Numbered from the stretch's first letter, positions 43,419-52,584 are shown. The stretch is DNA of 64,000 bases from Halioxenophilus aromaticivorans (GCF_042850945.1 NZ_AP031496.1:2480001-2544000), one strand, 5' to 3'. Made by a program: numbers and translations. Notes: a model not told the origin generated them from the letters alone.

Positions 43419-43581
43419 GCCCGACGGCTTGGGGGAGCTCGTCGGGCGAAGACCATTAGGAGTGAAACATTAAGGAACAAACCTTAATATTGGGCCAAAG
43501 TCCTACTGACCGCAGAAGTTGGGGGGAGACGCGATCAGTACACTTTAAGTATTGAACACTCTGGCCAAACTTCCAGTGGCC
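43419..43581. ncRNA. Candidate structured RNA: hairpin cluster with G-rich loops
   Basis: Hairpin 1: GCCCGACG (43419-43426) and CGTCGGGC (43440-43447), loop containing TTGGGGGAG. Hairpin 2: ATTAAGG (43469-43475), loop AACAAA, CCTTAAT (43482-43488). Hairpin 3: TACTGACCGC (43504-43513) and GCGATCAGTA (43531-43540) with one mismatch, loop containing TTGGGGGGAG. A fourth, weaker pairing is GGCCA/TGGCC near 43563-43581. Loops 1 and 3 are nearly identical, and four GGA motifs occur. This could be a small RNA that binds Csr/Rsm proteins, a leader, or a repeat element; no promoter is evident. On the minus strand, hairpin 1 runs into six Ts. Confidence 0.35.
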
Positions 43582-43821
43582 GACGGGCGGTTTTTAAACC
43601 TTTTCGGCATATTTACCAGGCATATACCGTTGATTTCCTCTAAATTGGCTGATTTAGGGTGCCAACAGAGCGAATTTTCGGCATGGGGCGTAAACCCTTT
43701 ATGGAAACGACGCTGTGGGTTTGCCCGCGCTTGTGTGGCCAGTCTCAACGCTATCCGCGTAATAATGGCCGTCTTGGCAAGCGTTGCAGAACAAAGAAAC
43801 TAAGGGGCGAAGGGGAGGCGA
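43582..43821. other. Spacer before the DUF1285 gene
   Basis: 240 bp following the hairpin cluster. Short ORFs on both strands (for example from 43552 plus) show no conserved features. A strong GGGGAGG ribosome site precedes the DUF1285 ATG. Confidence 0.3.
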
Positions 43822-44388
43822 ATGACAGACAATAACCTAAGCAGTTTAGAGCGCCATTTACTGAACAAATCCAAAGCCGCGGGCAATGATCTACCGCCGG
43901 TACACCTGTGGAACCCGGAACTCAGCGGTGATATGGACTTAGTGATTAAGTCCAATGGGCAATGGGTGCATGAAGGAGACGAGATTCGACGCCCGGCCCT
44001 GGTGCGATTGTTTGCCAGTATTATAAAACACGAGCAAGACCAGTATTTTCTAGTGACTCCGGTAGAAAAGTGGCGCATTCAAGTGGAGAGTTACCCACTG
44101 TTTTGCAATGAATTGAAGGTTAGTGAAAGAGATCACCAGCAAGTGTTAACCCTTAGCGGACCATGCGTCGATTCAGTGGTTATCGACGATGAACACCCTT
44201 TATGGGTGGAGCAATCCCAGGGCCAGCCTTTGCCAGTGGTGGCCGTGCGCTCCGGGTTGAATGCGGTCATTAGTCGCAATGTTTATTACCAGCTGGCTGA
44301 TATGGCGGAGCAAGCAGCAGGAGACTACCTAGTGCGCAGTTGCGGTAGTGAGTTTTCATTGCAAGGCAGTTCCTCGCCGCCAAGCTAG
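43822..44388 (+). CDS. DUF1285 domain protein
   Basis: 188 aa, cytoplasmic, no signal. Hallmarks are PPVHLWNPELSGDMDLVIKS, GQWVHEGDEIRRPALVRLFASI and YFLVTPVEKWRIQVESYPL, characteristic of the DUF1285 family (two beta-rich DUF1285 subdomains). The family is widespread in gammaproteobacteria and alphaproteobacteria; its function is unknown, with a ligand-sensing role suggested from structure. GGGGAGGCGA precedes the ATG. It is followed by the DUF2788 gene after 166 bp. Confidence 0.85.
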   Translation: MTDNNLSSLERHLLNKSKAAGNDLPPVHLWNPELSGDMDLVIKSNGQWVHEGDEIRRPALVRLFASIIKHEQDQYFLVTPVEKWRIQVESYPLFCNELKVSERDHQQVLTLSGPCVDSVVIDDEHPLWVEQSQGQPLPVVAVRSGLNAVISRNVYYQLADMAEQAAGDYLVRSCGSEFSLQGSSSPPS

Positions 44389-44554
44389 CGCTTGCCTAAT
44401 AGGTCAGATCGCTCAAGGCGCAAGATAAATAGGCCGGCATTTATCTTAGCCACTAGGTTTTATGGTATACACTAGGCCGACTGGGGGCCCCACGTCAGTT
44501 AAATATGGCGCTGAGCTTATGGCCTGAAAACACAGTTTAAAATAGAGATTATCA

Positions 44555-44755
44555 GTGGATATAGAGAAGTTTGAATCCATATCGTTAGTGCTAGGTATCG
44601 GTGGTTTGATCGCATTTATGGCGTTTATCGTGTGGGACCTTGCCAAACAATCTAACGCCGGCAAGTTTGGCACCATCGTACTGTTTGGCGCCTTAGGTTT
44701 GGGCGTGCTGGGTTTTCTGATTAAAACCGTTATTATGGAATACTTAGGTCTGTAG
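44555..44755 (+). CDS. DUF2788 small membrane protein
   Basis: 66 aa from a GTG at 44555. Two membrane helices (ISLVLGIGGLIAFMAFIVWDLA and GTIVLFGALGLGVLGFLIKTVI) are joined by a short hydrophilic turn (KQSNAGKF) and the chain ends MEYLGL. This is the pattern of the DUF2788 family, common in Pseudomonas. Function unknown. It lies 80 bp before the degenerate hybrid kinase. Confidence 0.82.
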   Translation: MDIEKFESISLVLGIGGLIAFMAFIVWDLAKQSNAGKFGTIVLFGALGLGVLGFLIKTVIMEYLGL

Positions 44756-44835
44756 CCAGACTCATACTCGAACCGTCTTCTGAGTACTCTTAGCTGAGTG
44801 CAGGCAGGTAGGTCGGCTGAGTGAAAGAGGCGAAT

Positions 44836-47007
44836 ATGCTCAAACTGTTTACTCCCGAATCCAAAGTTCAAAAAGATAGAAACCTGATTCGGGAAACCGA
44901 CTACCGCATGGCGAAATACAATCGCCGGGGTGTTTTGCTCACCATCACAGTCTTTGTGATAACCCTCCTGTTGGGTGATTTCTTCCGTACTTCCATCAAT
45001 CTCGCCATCGGTTTGGCCGGCGGCTTGTTTTTAATCACGCTGGCGCGCGGTTATGTGATGTTCGGCTTTGATTTTATCTACCCGCGTGGCGCTTTGCGGT
45101 GGCGGACGCTATTTTTCGTGGTGTCGCTGCTGGGGTCTGCTTGGTGGGGCATCATTGTGGCCACGATTACGCGGGTGCTGGGATTTTCAGGCGAAACCTA
45201 CTTTCTGTGGCTGTATTCCATTGTATTCTACGCCGGTATGTGTGCCATTTTGGCGCCGTATCTGCGCTTTTTAACCTTGTATTTGTTGCTCGGCATTACC
45301 CCCATTGGGCTTGCCAGTTTTTCCTTAAACAGCGCCGAGGGCTATATTTATGGCCTTGTGTTAGTGCTGTTGTTTGTCATGTTGCGACTACAAAGCAAAA
45401 TGATGAACGAACTGTACTGGGAGCGTCTGGAGGCTAACTTTCAGCTCAAGCAGCGGGCCGATACCCTGGAGCTTGAAAAACGCGACAGTCAAGCAGCAGC
45501 CCAGCTAAATCATGAGTTTTTAGTATCGCTCACGGATGAGTTTCGGGGCACCTTAAACGATATTGTAGGGTCGCTATCGGTGTTGGCCCACGATGGCAGC
45601 ATCAACGATAAGCAACGGCAGTTGCTTTCTATTGCCGAGAAAGCCGGTGAGCGTCAGTTGCAAATTGTAAGCAGCGTAATCGACTACAGCAAAATTAAGT
45701 CTCGTAAATTAGTTATTGATGAAACGGTCTTTAATCTGCCCAAACTGATCGAAGACTGCTTTAATGAAAAAGAAGTCGATGCCGAAATCCACGCCAAAGA
45801 ATTTGCCCTTAATTTCTCGGACAACATACCCACCCGGGTTCGAGGCGATTCCATTCGAACCAGCCAGCTGATTAACGCGCTTATCGATCAGTCCATTGGC
45901 TTTGGCCATGGGGCCGAGTTAGACGTTGCCATTGCCTGTGAGCAGCATGGCTCTACAGAATTGACGCTCAACATTGATATTACTGACGCCGGCGAATTAC
46001 CCGCAGAGACCCAGCAGGGTATGACCACCGCACAGCAAATTGCTAAGGTCAGCAACTTCACTCTTAATATGAGTAAGCACCTGGCTGTGGCCATGGGGGG
46101 CGATGTGGGCATCGCCGAAACCGAGAAACTCACCTTTTGGCTGGAGTTACCGTTAACCACAGTCAGCAGCCAGCCTTTCCACCGTCAGTACGAAAACAAA
46201 TTCCACGGCGAATTCGTGTTGATCGTGGATGTGCCGCGCAAAATTGAGCAAGAGTTGGCTGAAGTATTCCAGCTTTGGGGTTTAAAAACCGCGTTTTTAT
46301 CGGGCAAGCAAGATTTTAAAGACTTCTTCGATCAGCAGGCGGAGTTAAACCGAGAGTTTTCGTTAGCGTTGGTTTTCTCTAAAAAAGACAGCCTTACCTC
46401 AATCCCTATATCCCAGAAGCTGGCGGAATATCCGGCCATGGCAGAGGCTAGTCATGTTTTGGTGGTGAGCTATTTACAAGCGGAATCTCGTATTTTGGCG
46501 CTTTATATGAATGATAAAGAGCATATACAAGCCATCCAAAAACCCGTCACCCAAGATAAACTTTACCAAGCGTTCTCTGCGGCGGTATTTGAGCGTGACG
46601 ACGATGAAAGATCACATAAACCGCGCATATTGCTGATCGAAGACAACGCCGTGGATCAAATGGTGTTTACCAATATGTTGGATAAATACGATTACACCCT
46701 GGATGTCACTGCAAGTGCAGAAAGCGGGCTTAAACGCTTAGAGCAGCGCGACTACGACCTTGTGTTTTTATCGTGCCATTTGAACGGCTGCGAAGACTGC
46801 CAAGACGGATTTAATTTGGCCCAGCAGATACGGGATTTTAACGAGACCCAAGAGAAACGCGTGCCGTTACTTGGGCTTACTATGCTGAAAAACGATGTGC
46901 AGGACCGTATGTGCTTTACCTCTGGGATGGACGACACCATGGCAAAACCCATCCGCAAAGATGAGCTGAAAAAGCAGCTCGATCACTGGTTAGTTACCAA
47001 ATCCTAA
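44836..47007 (+). CDS. Degenerate hybrid sensor kinase (pseudokinase) with two receiver-like domains
   Basis: 723 aa from the ATG at 44836, with AGAGG just upstream (a GTG at 44821 adds five residues). Residues ~35-185 contain about six membrane helices. A DHp-like region follows (FLVSLTDEFRGTLNDIVG) where the phosphoacceptor His is Asp234. In the ATPase domain the N-box reads LINALIDQSIGF, with the key Asn changed to Asp351; only part of the G1 box (DAGELP) remains. A first receiver-like domain (~459-580) lacks the acceptor Asp but keeps KP at 569-570. The last receiver (~597-718) keeps Glu602, Asp603, Thr682 and Lys704, but the acceptor is Ser646 (LVFLSCHLNG). The frame is intact, so this looks like a maintained signalling protein without phosphotransfer. 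It is followed by a CX5R phosphatase. Confidence 0.85.
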   Translation: MLKLFTPESKVQKDRNLIRETDYRMAKYNRRGVLLTITVFVITLLLGDFFRTSINLAIGLAGGLFLITLARGYVMFGFDFIYPRGALRWRTLFFVVSLLGSAWWGIIVATITRVLGFSGETYFLWLYSIVFYAGMCAILAPYLRFLTLYLLLGITPIGLASFSLNSAEGYIYGLVLVLLFVMLRLQSKMMNELYWERLEANFQLKQRADTLELEKRDSQAAAQLNHEFLVSLTDEFRGTLNDIVGSLSVLAHDGSINDKQRQLLSIAEKAGERQLQIVSSVIDYSKIKSRKLVIDETVFNLPKLIEDCFNEKEVDAEIHAKEFALNFSDNIPTRVRGDSIRTSQLINALIDQSIGFGHGAELDVAIACEQHGSTELTLNIDITDAGELPAETQQGMTTAQQIAKVSNFTLNMSKHLAVAMGGDVGIAETEKLTFWLELPLTTVSSQPFHRQYENKFHGEFVLIVDVPRKIEQELAEVFQLWGLKTAFLSGKQDFKDFFDQQAELNREFSLALVFSKKDSLTSIPISQKLAEYPAMAEASHVLVVSYLQAESRILALYMNDKEHIQAIQKPVTQDKLYQAFSAAVFERDDDERSHKPRILLIEDNAVDQMVFTNMLDKYDYTLDVTASAESGLKRLEQRDYDLVFLSCHLNGCEDCQDGFNLAQQIRDFNETQEKRVPLLGLTMLKNDVQDRMCFTSGMDDTMAKPIRKDELKKQLDHWLVTKS

Positions 47008-47043
47008 ATCCGATTAAATCCACACTATGGAAGATATCTGTTT

Positions 47044-48051
47044 ATGACTGGATTAAGTAACTTGCAAATACAAAAGTGTGGCGCTGATGGCTATCAGCTG
47101 CGTTGGCAGTGTGAGCCCGGTACCGAGGTTACCGTCTATAAAAGTCACTCTCCCCACGGCGGCTTCAAGCGTTATACTGTAACCCAAGACAATAGCGCTG
47201 TTATTGATGGCATGGGCCCACGCGGTTATTACCTATTGAAATCGCCCGCTGGCTACCGCGCTTTATTTGAGCGTCGCATCGACTTAAAAGGCACACCAAA
47301 CCTACGTGACTTTGGCGGTTATACCAACGAAGATGGCGACATGGTAAAGCTAGGGCTATTGTATCGCTCTGGGCGATTGTCCGCGCTAACCCAGGCCGAT
47401 GCCAGCCTATTCCATGGCCTAGGTATCGCCAACGTTTATGACTTTCGGCGGCCAGAAGAGGCGGCCCTTCATCCTACCGTGGCTTCGGTTATGGCCAAGG
47501 TTAAAGCGCAAGCACTGCCCATCGGTGAAGGGAGCATGCGCAGTTTTGAAGCGTTACTGTATGATGCCAACCTAACCGAGAGCGATTTGGCCACAGGCAT
47601 GCGTGGTATTTATAAAGATCTCGCCACCTTCCATGCAACTACATACCAAGTGCTTCTGCGGCAATTAATGGAAATTGAAAAGCCAATACTGATCCATTGC
47701 ACCGCAGGTAAAGACCGCACAGGGATGGGGGCTGCGCTGATACTAATGGCGCTAGGCGTCGACCGAGAAACTATAAAACACGATTATTTAGCCACCCGAG
47801 CCTATTACCCAACTGCCGAAGAGCGCCGAGCTATGCAGGAGCAGTATTTGGCTAAGGGAGGTGTCTTATCAACCCTCGATTATTTGTTATCAGTCCAGCC
47901 AGAATTTATCGATGTGTTGTTTGAATTAATCGATGCCGAGTACGACTCTAACGAGGAATATCTGCGCCACCGCCTAGAGCTTAGTGATGCTGACTTAAAC
48001 ACCTTGCGCAGTGCTTTGTTGACTCAACCGCATCAATTATTGGAAAGTTGA
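47044..48051 (+). CDS. Tyrosine/dual-specificity protein phosphatase family
   Basis: 335 aa. The P-loop is HCTAGKDRTG, with catalytic Cys219 and Arg225 (CX5R). Upstream GTPNLRDFGGY and VKLGLLYRSGRLSALTQAD and downstream LGVDRETIKHDYLATRAYY are typical of the Y_phosphatase3 (DUF-type tyrosine/lipid phosphatase) family. The first ~75 residues look like a small beta-sandwich domain, an extra module. It could act on phosphotyrosine or phosphoinositides. It starts 36 bp after the pseudokinase gene, so the two are probably cotranscribed. Its last 19 bp overlap the end of the convergent mscS-type gene. Confidence 0.88.
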   Translation: MTGLSNLQIQKCGADGYQLRWQCEPGTEVTVYKSHSPHGGFKRYTVTQDNSAVIDGMGPRGYYLLKSPAGYRALFERRIDLKGTPNLRDFGGYTNEDGDMVKLGLLYRSGRLSALTQADASLFHGLGIANVYDFRRPEEAALHPTVASVMAKVKAQALPIGEGSMRSFEALLYDANLTESDLATGMRGIYKDLATFHATTYQVLLRQLMEIEKPILIHCTAGKDRTGMGAALILMALGVDRETIKHDYLATRAYYPTAEERRAMQEQYLAKGGVLSTLDYLLSVQPEFIDVLFELIDAEYDSNEEYLRHRLELSDADLNTLRSALLTQPHQLLES

Positions 48052-49163
48052 CTGGGGGGCGGGCCAGACGGTTGGCTGGGAGCGGGCGAAAATTCAGCGC
48101 CTTCCTGTGATAAGTTAATAGCGCGGATGGGGTAGGGGATGACAATGCCTTCTTCTCGGTAGCGCTTATGCAGCGCTTTAATGAACGCAGAGCTGATAAA
48201 AAAACGATTGAAATACTCCTGCCCTCGCAAAATCACGGTAAAATTTATGCTGGAGCTGTCAAAGGTGTGGTAGTTGATGAAAGGTTTAAAAGTTTTAACG
48301 CCCATCTCGTGATGCGCCAACACCTCGGTGGCCACTTCTATGGTGATTCTTTCCACCAGTTCTAAATCGGAGTCGTAATGCACGCCCACTTCAACAGGCA
48401 CCGATAACTCCCTGGCGGGATAAAAATAATTAATGATTTTCGACTGCGCCAAAATACTGTTGGGCATTATCACGGTGTTGTTGGCCAGCATTCGAATCCA
48501 GGTGGAGCGCCAGCCGATTTTTTCCACAAATCCCTGTTCACCAGAATCCAGTTCAATAAAGTCACCCACGCGCACTGGCTTGTCGGCCAGTAGTTGCAAA
48601 CCTGAGAAGAAGTTTTCCAATGTCGGTTGTAGCGCTAGAGCAACGGCTAAAGAGGTGATACCCAGGGAGGCGATAATGGGCGTAATAGAGACGCCCAAGG
48701 TGCCCAGTATGATCAGCGCGCCCAAAACGATAATAAGGACTCGCGCGGCGCCGGCGGCCATACTGCTGCTGTTTTTAAGAGTTTCGCTCTTTGATGAATA
48801 GTATCCAATGGCGCCCACGGCGAAGCGCTCGGCAAATAAAATTAACGCCAGCACCAACAAAAATTTGGTGCCGTAGGTAATCACAGTACCTAGCCGGCTG
48901 AGGTTTGGGAAATAGACTTCAAAGAAGTTGTGTAACACCACCAGAACTAGCGCCAGAATAACAATATCTAATGGTCTTTTAAGCGCTTGGATGGCGAGGG
49001 TATCCAGGTAGAACGGCGTTTTAGCAATGAGCTTTTCTAAACGAGCCAGGATGGCCGCTTTTATCACCACCGCAAATAAAAATAATGCCAAAAATCCCAG
49101 GCTGATGCTCAACCAATGTGGAATATTTTGTGGGATTAATTGCTGTATTTCTTCGATGGACAT
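48033..49163 (-). CDS. MscS-family mechanosensitive channel
   Basis: 376 aa, four or five membrane helices then the MscS core. The pore helix region is VSITPIIASLGITSLAVALALQ, then TLENFFSGLQLLADKPVRVGDFIELDSGEQGFVEKIGWRST in the beta domain. The C-terminal cage domain ends with a Pro/Ser-rich tail (APSQPSGPPPSQLSNN). It is distinct from the 17.4-kb channel. It follows xthA by 35 bp on the same strand, so it is probably the third gene of the prc-xthA-mscS run. Confidence 0.9.
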   Translation of the reverse strand: MSIEEIQQLIPQNIPHWLSISLGFLALFLFAVVIKAAILARLEKLIAKTPFYLDTLAIQALKRPLDIVILALVLVVLHNFFEVYFPNLSRLGTVITYGTKFLLVLALILFAERFAVGAIGYYSSKSETLKNSSSMAAGAARVLIIVLGALIILGTLGVSITPIIASLGITSLAVALALQPTLENFFSGLQLLADKPVRVGDFIELDSGEQGFVEKIGWRSTWIRMLANNTVIMPNSILAQSKIINYFYPARELSVPVEVGVHYDSDLELVERITIEVATEVLAHHEMGVKTFKPFINYHTFDSSSINFTVILRGQEYFNRFFISSAFIKALHKRYREEGIVIPYPIRAINLSQEGAEFSPAPSQPSGPPPSQLSNN

Positions 49164-49198
49164 GGCGACCGCTGTGGGTGTTACTGGAGTGAACGGGG

Positions 49199-50023
49199 TT
49201 AAAGGCTAGACTGCAGGTCGAATTTGGCCCAGATTGGCGCGTGATCCGAGGGCTTTTCCATGCCTCGGATATCGTAGTCTACGCCGGCGTCTACTAGGGT
49301 TTCCAGAAGACTTTGAGTGGCTAGGATCAAATCTATACGCAGCCCGCGTTTAGGCTCACGTTCAAAGCCTCGGCTGCGATAGTCGAACCAGCTAAAGGTT
49401 TGAGATTCATCCGGGTGCTTGTATCTGAATGTATCGGTTAGTCCCCAGTCATAGACTTTTTGCAACCACTCTCTTTCCTCGGGCAAAAAGCTGCATTTGC
49501 CCGTGCGCAGCCAGCGCTTGCGATTGTCTTCACCAATGCCGATGTCGATATCCTGCGGCGAAATATTCATGTCGCCCATAACAACTAGGTGATCATCTGG
49601 GGAACGTTCTGTTTCTAGTCGGTTTTGTAGGTCTTGATAAAACGCCGTCTTGTTGGGGAATTTCGTGGGGTGTTCTCTGTTTTCACCTTGTGGAAAATAA
49701 CCATTGATCACCGTTACCGTACCAGCAGAAGTTGGAATGTCCACGCTGACTAGGCGGCGCTGGCTGTCTTCGGTATCGCTGGTAAAGCCCTTACAAGATT
49801 GCAGTGGCGCAACCTTGGTGAGTAACGCAACGCCGTAGTGGGTTTTCTGTCCATGGTAAACCGCGTGATAGCCCATTTCGGTGATTTCAGTCAGAGGAAA
49901 TTCTTCGTCGCTGACTTTGGTTTCTTGTAAGCCGATAACTTCGGGTTGGTGCTGCTCTATCACCGCGCTCAGTTGGTGTAGGCGAGCGCGGACACTGTTC
50001 ACGTTAAACGAAACAAACTTCAC
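49199..50023 (-). CDS. xthA: Exodeoxyribonuclease III
   Basis: 274 aa, endonuclease/exonuclease/phosphatase fold. MKFVSFNVNSVRARLHQL and LQETKVSDEEFP carry the first metal-binding residues, GDMNISPQDIDIG the catalytic Asp/Asn pair, and KPSDHAPIWAKF the terminal Asp-His. The enzyme cuts at AP sites and degrades 3' ends in base excision repair. Its ATG overlaps the prc stop by 4 bp, indicating translational coupling. Confidence 0.95.
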   Translation of the reverse strand: MKFVSFNVNSVRARLHQLSAVIEQHQPEVIGLQETKVSDEEFPLTEITEMGYHAVYHGQKTHYGVALLTKVAPLQSCKGFTSDTEDSQRRLVSVDIPTSAGTVTVINGYFPQGENREHPTKFPNKTAFYQDLQNRLETERSPDDHLVVMGDMNISPQDIDIGIGEDNRKRWLRTGKCSFLPEEREWLQKVYDWGLTDTFRYKHPDESQTFSWFDYRSRGFEREPKRGLRIDLILATQSLLETLVDAGVDYDIRGMEKPSDHAPIWAKFDLQSSL

Positions 50024-52122
50024 TGATTAAAATTCCAAATCTTGTAAGAAAGCGCAGTGCGCTGTTTTTCTTGGGTGCGAATGTAATCGGCTAAAATATG
50101 GCCACTTTCAATCAGCAGAGCGTCGTCTTCGGTGTCAATTTGCGACCCGGAAAACTGATCCTCTTCTTCTGGCTCTTCTTTCTTTAAGTCTTCGTAGGTG
50201 GCTAAAACTGCTTCGCCTTTGGCCTTGCGGCGCTTGTTTTCTAGGGCCAATAGTTCGCCCTCGCGTTCTTTCTTCTCTTCAAGACGGCGCTCTTTGTTGA
50301 GCGTTAGCTCGGTTTGTTCACGGTAGCTCTTGGCCAGGCTGTATTGGTCCACGATGTACTGCAGGTCAGCGTCTTGCTGCGCCCGTTTTACGTGTTGCGA
50401 CTCAAGCATGGGCAGCAGGTTACTGAAATCGATGTAACGGTCGTGTCTGACAGGGTGGATTTGGTCCCACTCCAGGGCGGTATCGTAGGTGCTTTCACCG
50501 ACTTCGCTAGGGTCAATCATCTGTGGCAGAGAGATGTCCGGAATGACACCCCGGTGCTGAGTGCTATCGCCAGATACCCGGTAGAACTTGGATTCGGTAA
50601 TTTTTAGCTGGCCTTCGTGCACTTTGGTCAGGGTTTGTACAGTTCCTTTACCAAAGGACTGGGTGCCGACGATAAGCCCTCGCTGGTAGTCTTGGATGGC
50701 ACCGGCAAAAATCTCTGATGCGCTGGCGCTAAGGCGGTTGATCATCACCACCAAGGGGCCACGGTATACCGCTTTATGACGACTGCGGTTGCGGCGGGAG
50801 ATCTCTTGGTTGGTTTCACGAATTTGTACCACGGGGCCGGCATCGATAAACAAATCGGTTAGCAGGGTAGCCTCGGTCAATGAGCCGCCACCGTTGTTGC
50901 GCAGATCGAGAATGACGCCGTCTACATTTTCGGCCTGCAGCTCTCGCAACAAGCGGCGTACGTCGTTAGTGGTGCTTTTGTAGTCGGGCTCGCGGCGGCG
51001 GTAACCTTCGAAATCGAGGTAAAATGCAGGCACATCAATAACACCCAGTTTGATCATGGTGCCGGTGCCGTCGTCGACCTCAAACACGGCTTTTTTGGCC
51101 GCCTGTTCTTCCAGTTTTACCTTATTACGAGTGATGGTAATGAGCTTAGTTTCGGCGTCGTTGGCGGCTTCCGATGGAATGATTTCTAACCGTACCACGG
51201 AATCTTTGGGGCCCCGAATTTTGCTGACCACCTCATCCAAGCGCCAGCCCACTACATCGACCATTTCGCCTTTTTCGCCCTGGCCAACGGAGATAATCCG
51301 GTCGGCGGCTTTGAGCTCGCCTTGTTTATCCGCAGGCCCCGCGGTAACGATGCGTACCACTTTTGTGAACTCGTCTTCGGTTTGCAACACCGCACCGATA
51401 CCCTCAAGGGATAGCGACATATTGATGGTGAAGTTTTCTTCTGAGCGCGGCGAGAAGTAGCTAGTGTGGGGATCGTAAATCTCGGTTAATGAGTTGATAA
51501 GCAGTTCGAACACGTCTTGCTGATCTTGTTGATCAAGCCGCTTTAGTTGATTCTTGTAGCGTCGTAGAAGGGTTTCTTTGGCCTCCGCTTCGGTTTTATC
51601 CGATAACACCAGGTTCAAGGCTGATGACTTAATTCTTTTACGCCAGTATTGGTCGGCTTCGGCGGCGGTTTTAAACCAAGTGCCGTTTTCGTCTCGGTCC
51701 AGGTCGATGGTTTCGTCAACGCTAAAATTAAAGTGCTGGTCGGAGTTCTCCAGCGATTGTATAACCTGTTCCAAGCGCTTTTCTACCCGGCTGCGGTAGG
51801 TGTTGTATATTTTGTAACCAGGGGCGAGGTCACCATCTTTAAGACGCTCATCCAATTTGAATCGGTAGCGGTCAAAGTTGTCGATATCAGCCTGTAAAAA
51901 GAACGATTTGGAAGGGTCTAAATTGTCCAGCAGATTGTTGAAATACTTCTCAGAAAGCTCGTTGTTCACTTTCAATGTGCGGTAGTGCTTATTGCTTAGG
52001 GTATCAACGATTTCAATCAGCGTTTGTGACTGCGCTTTGGAGATTTCAATCGGGGTTGATTTAGCAAAAGTTAATACCGAACACGATGCAAATATAAAGC
52101 TAACAAACAACTTTCTATACAT
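50020..52122 (-). CDS. prc: Tail-specific periplasmic protease Prc (Tsp)
   Basis: 700 aa. A signal peptide (KLFVSFIFASCSVLTFA) is followed by the N-terminal helical lid (LSNKHYRTLKVNNELSEKYF), a PDZ domain near 235-330 (LEGIGAVLQTEDEFTKVVRI) and the S41 catalytic core with LRNNGGGSLTEATLL, ASASEIFAGAIQDY (catalytic Ser) and GTQSFGKGTVQT (catalytic Lys). The Lys/Glu-rich C-terminal domain (LEEKKEREGELLALENKRRK) matches the DUF3340 part of Prc. It degrades proteins with nonpolar C-termini and regulates the endopeptidase MepS. First gene of the prc-xthA-mscS run. Confidence 0.96.
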   Translation of the reverse strand: MYRKLFVSFIFASCSVLTFAKSTPIEISKAQSQTLIEIVDTLSNKHYRTLKVNNELSEKYFNNLLDNLDPSKSFFLQADIDNFDRYRFKLDERLKDGDLAPGYKIYNTYRSRVEKRLEQVIQSLENSDQHFNFSVDETIDLDRDENGTWFKTAAEADQYWRKRIKSSALNLVLSDKTEAEAKETLLRRYKNQLKRLDQQDQQDVFELLINSLTEIYDPHTSYFSPRSEENFTINMSLSLEGIGAVLQTEDEFTKVVRIVTAGPADKQGELKAADRIISVGQGEKGEMVDVVGWRLDEVVSKIRGPKDSVVRLEIIPSEAANDAETKLITITRNKVKLEEQAAKKAVFEVDDGTGTMIKLGVIDVPAFYLDFEGYRRREPDYKSTTNDVRRLLRELQAENVDGVILDLRNNGGGSLTEATLLTDLFIDAGPVVQIRETNQEISRRNRSRHKAVYRGPLVVMINRLSASASEIFAGAIQDYQRGLIVGTQSFGKGTVQTLTKVHEGQLKITESKFYRVSGDSTQHRGVIPDISLPQMIDPSEVGESTYDTALEWDQIHPVRHDRYIDFSNLLPMLESQHVKRAQQDADLQYIVDQYSLAKSYREQTELTLNKERRLEEKKEREGELLALENKRRKAKGEAVLATYEDLKKEEPEEEDQFSGSQIDTEDDALLIESGHILADYIRTQEKQRTALSYKIWNFNQ

Positions 52123-52584
52123 TCTTTAAGCCTTTGTTTTTAATACATAAGTTGGCGTTATCATAACTGCTTTTAATAGCCGTTTTGGTGCCAACAACGC
52201 GCACAATACCGGCGCTCTGGAACGTTAAGACTAGCATGCCTCGGTGTTGGTTCCAGAGAGCCTATTGGCCTGGCGGAAAAATTTCGGCGTGAAAAGTAAA
52301 AATAGCTTGCATCGGCCGGGCTATCATTACAGTGTAGCGGCCCTTCTAGCAGCCTCTAATGTTAATGCGTGCGCGTATTAGCAGTGGGGCAGTCTAGCAG
52401 TTGCGGTAATTGCGCCTCAAGGTCTTTGTGCCAGCCGGCACGATACTGGTTTGAACTTTGCTGCTCGATATTAGACATATCCAATACTAGGCCCAAATCA
52501 CAGCAGGGGGCCACAGCGAGAGGTTTGATCCGTTCACACTCGCTGTACAATTTCTGTCCAAAATTATACTTTTTGAGGAGAACC

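Noticed and set aside
43552..43803. Plus-strand ORF of 83 codons before the DUF1285 gene, and its minus-strand counterpart
   Set aside because: Start is a TTG without ribosome site, and it begins inside the hairpin cluster; nothing conserved.
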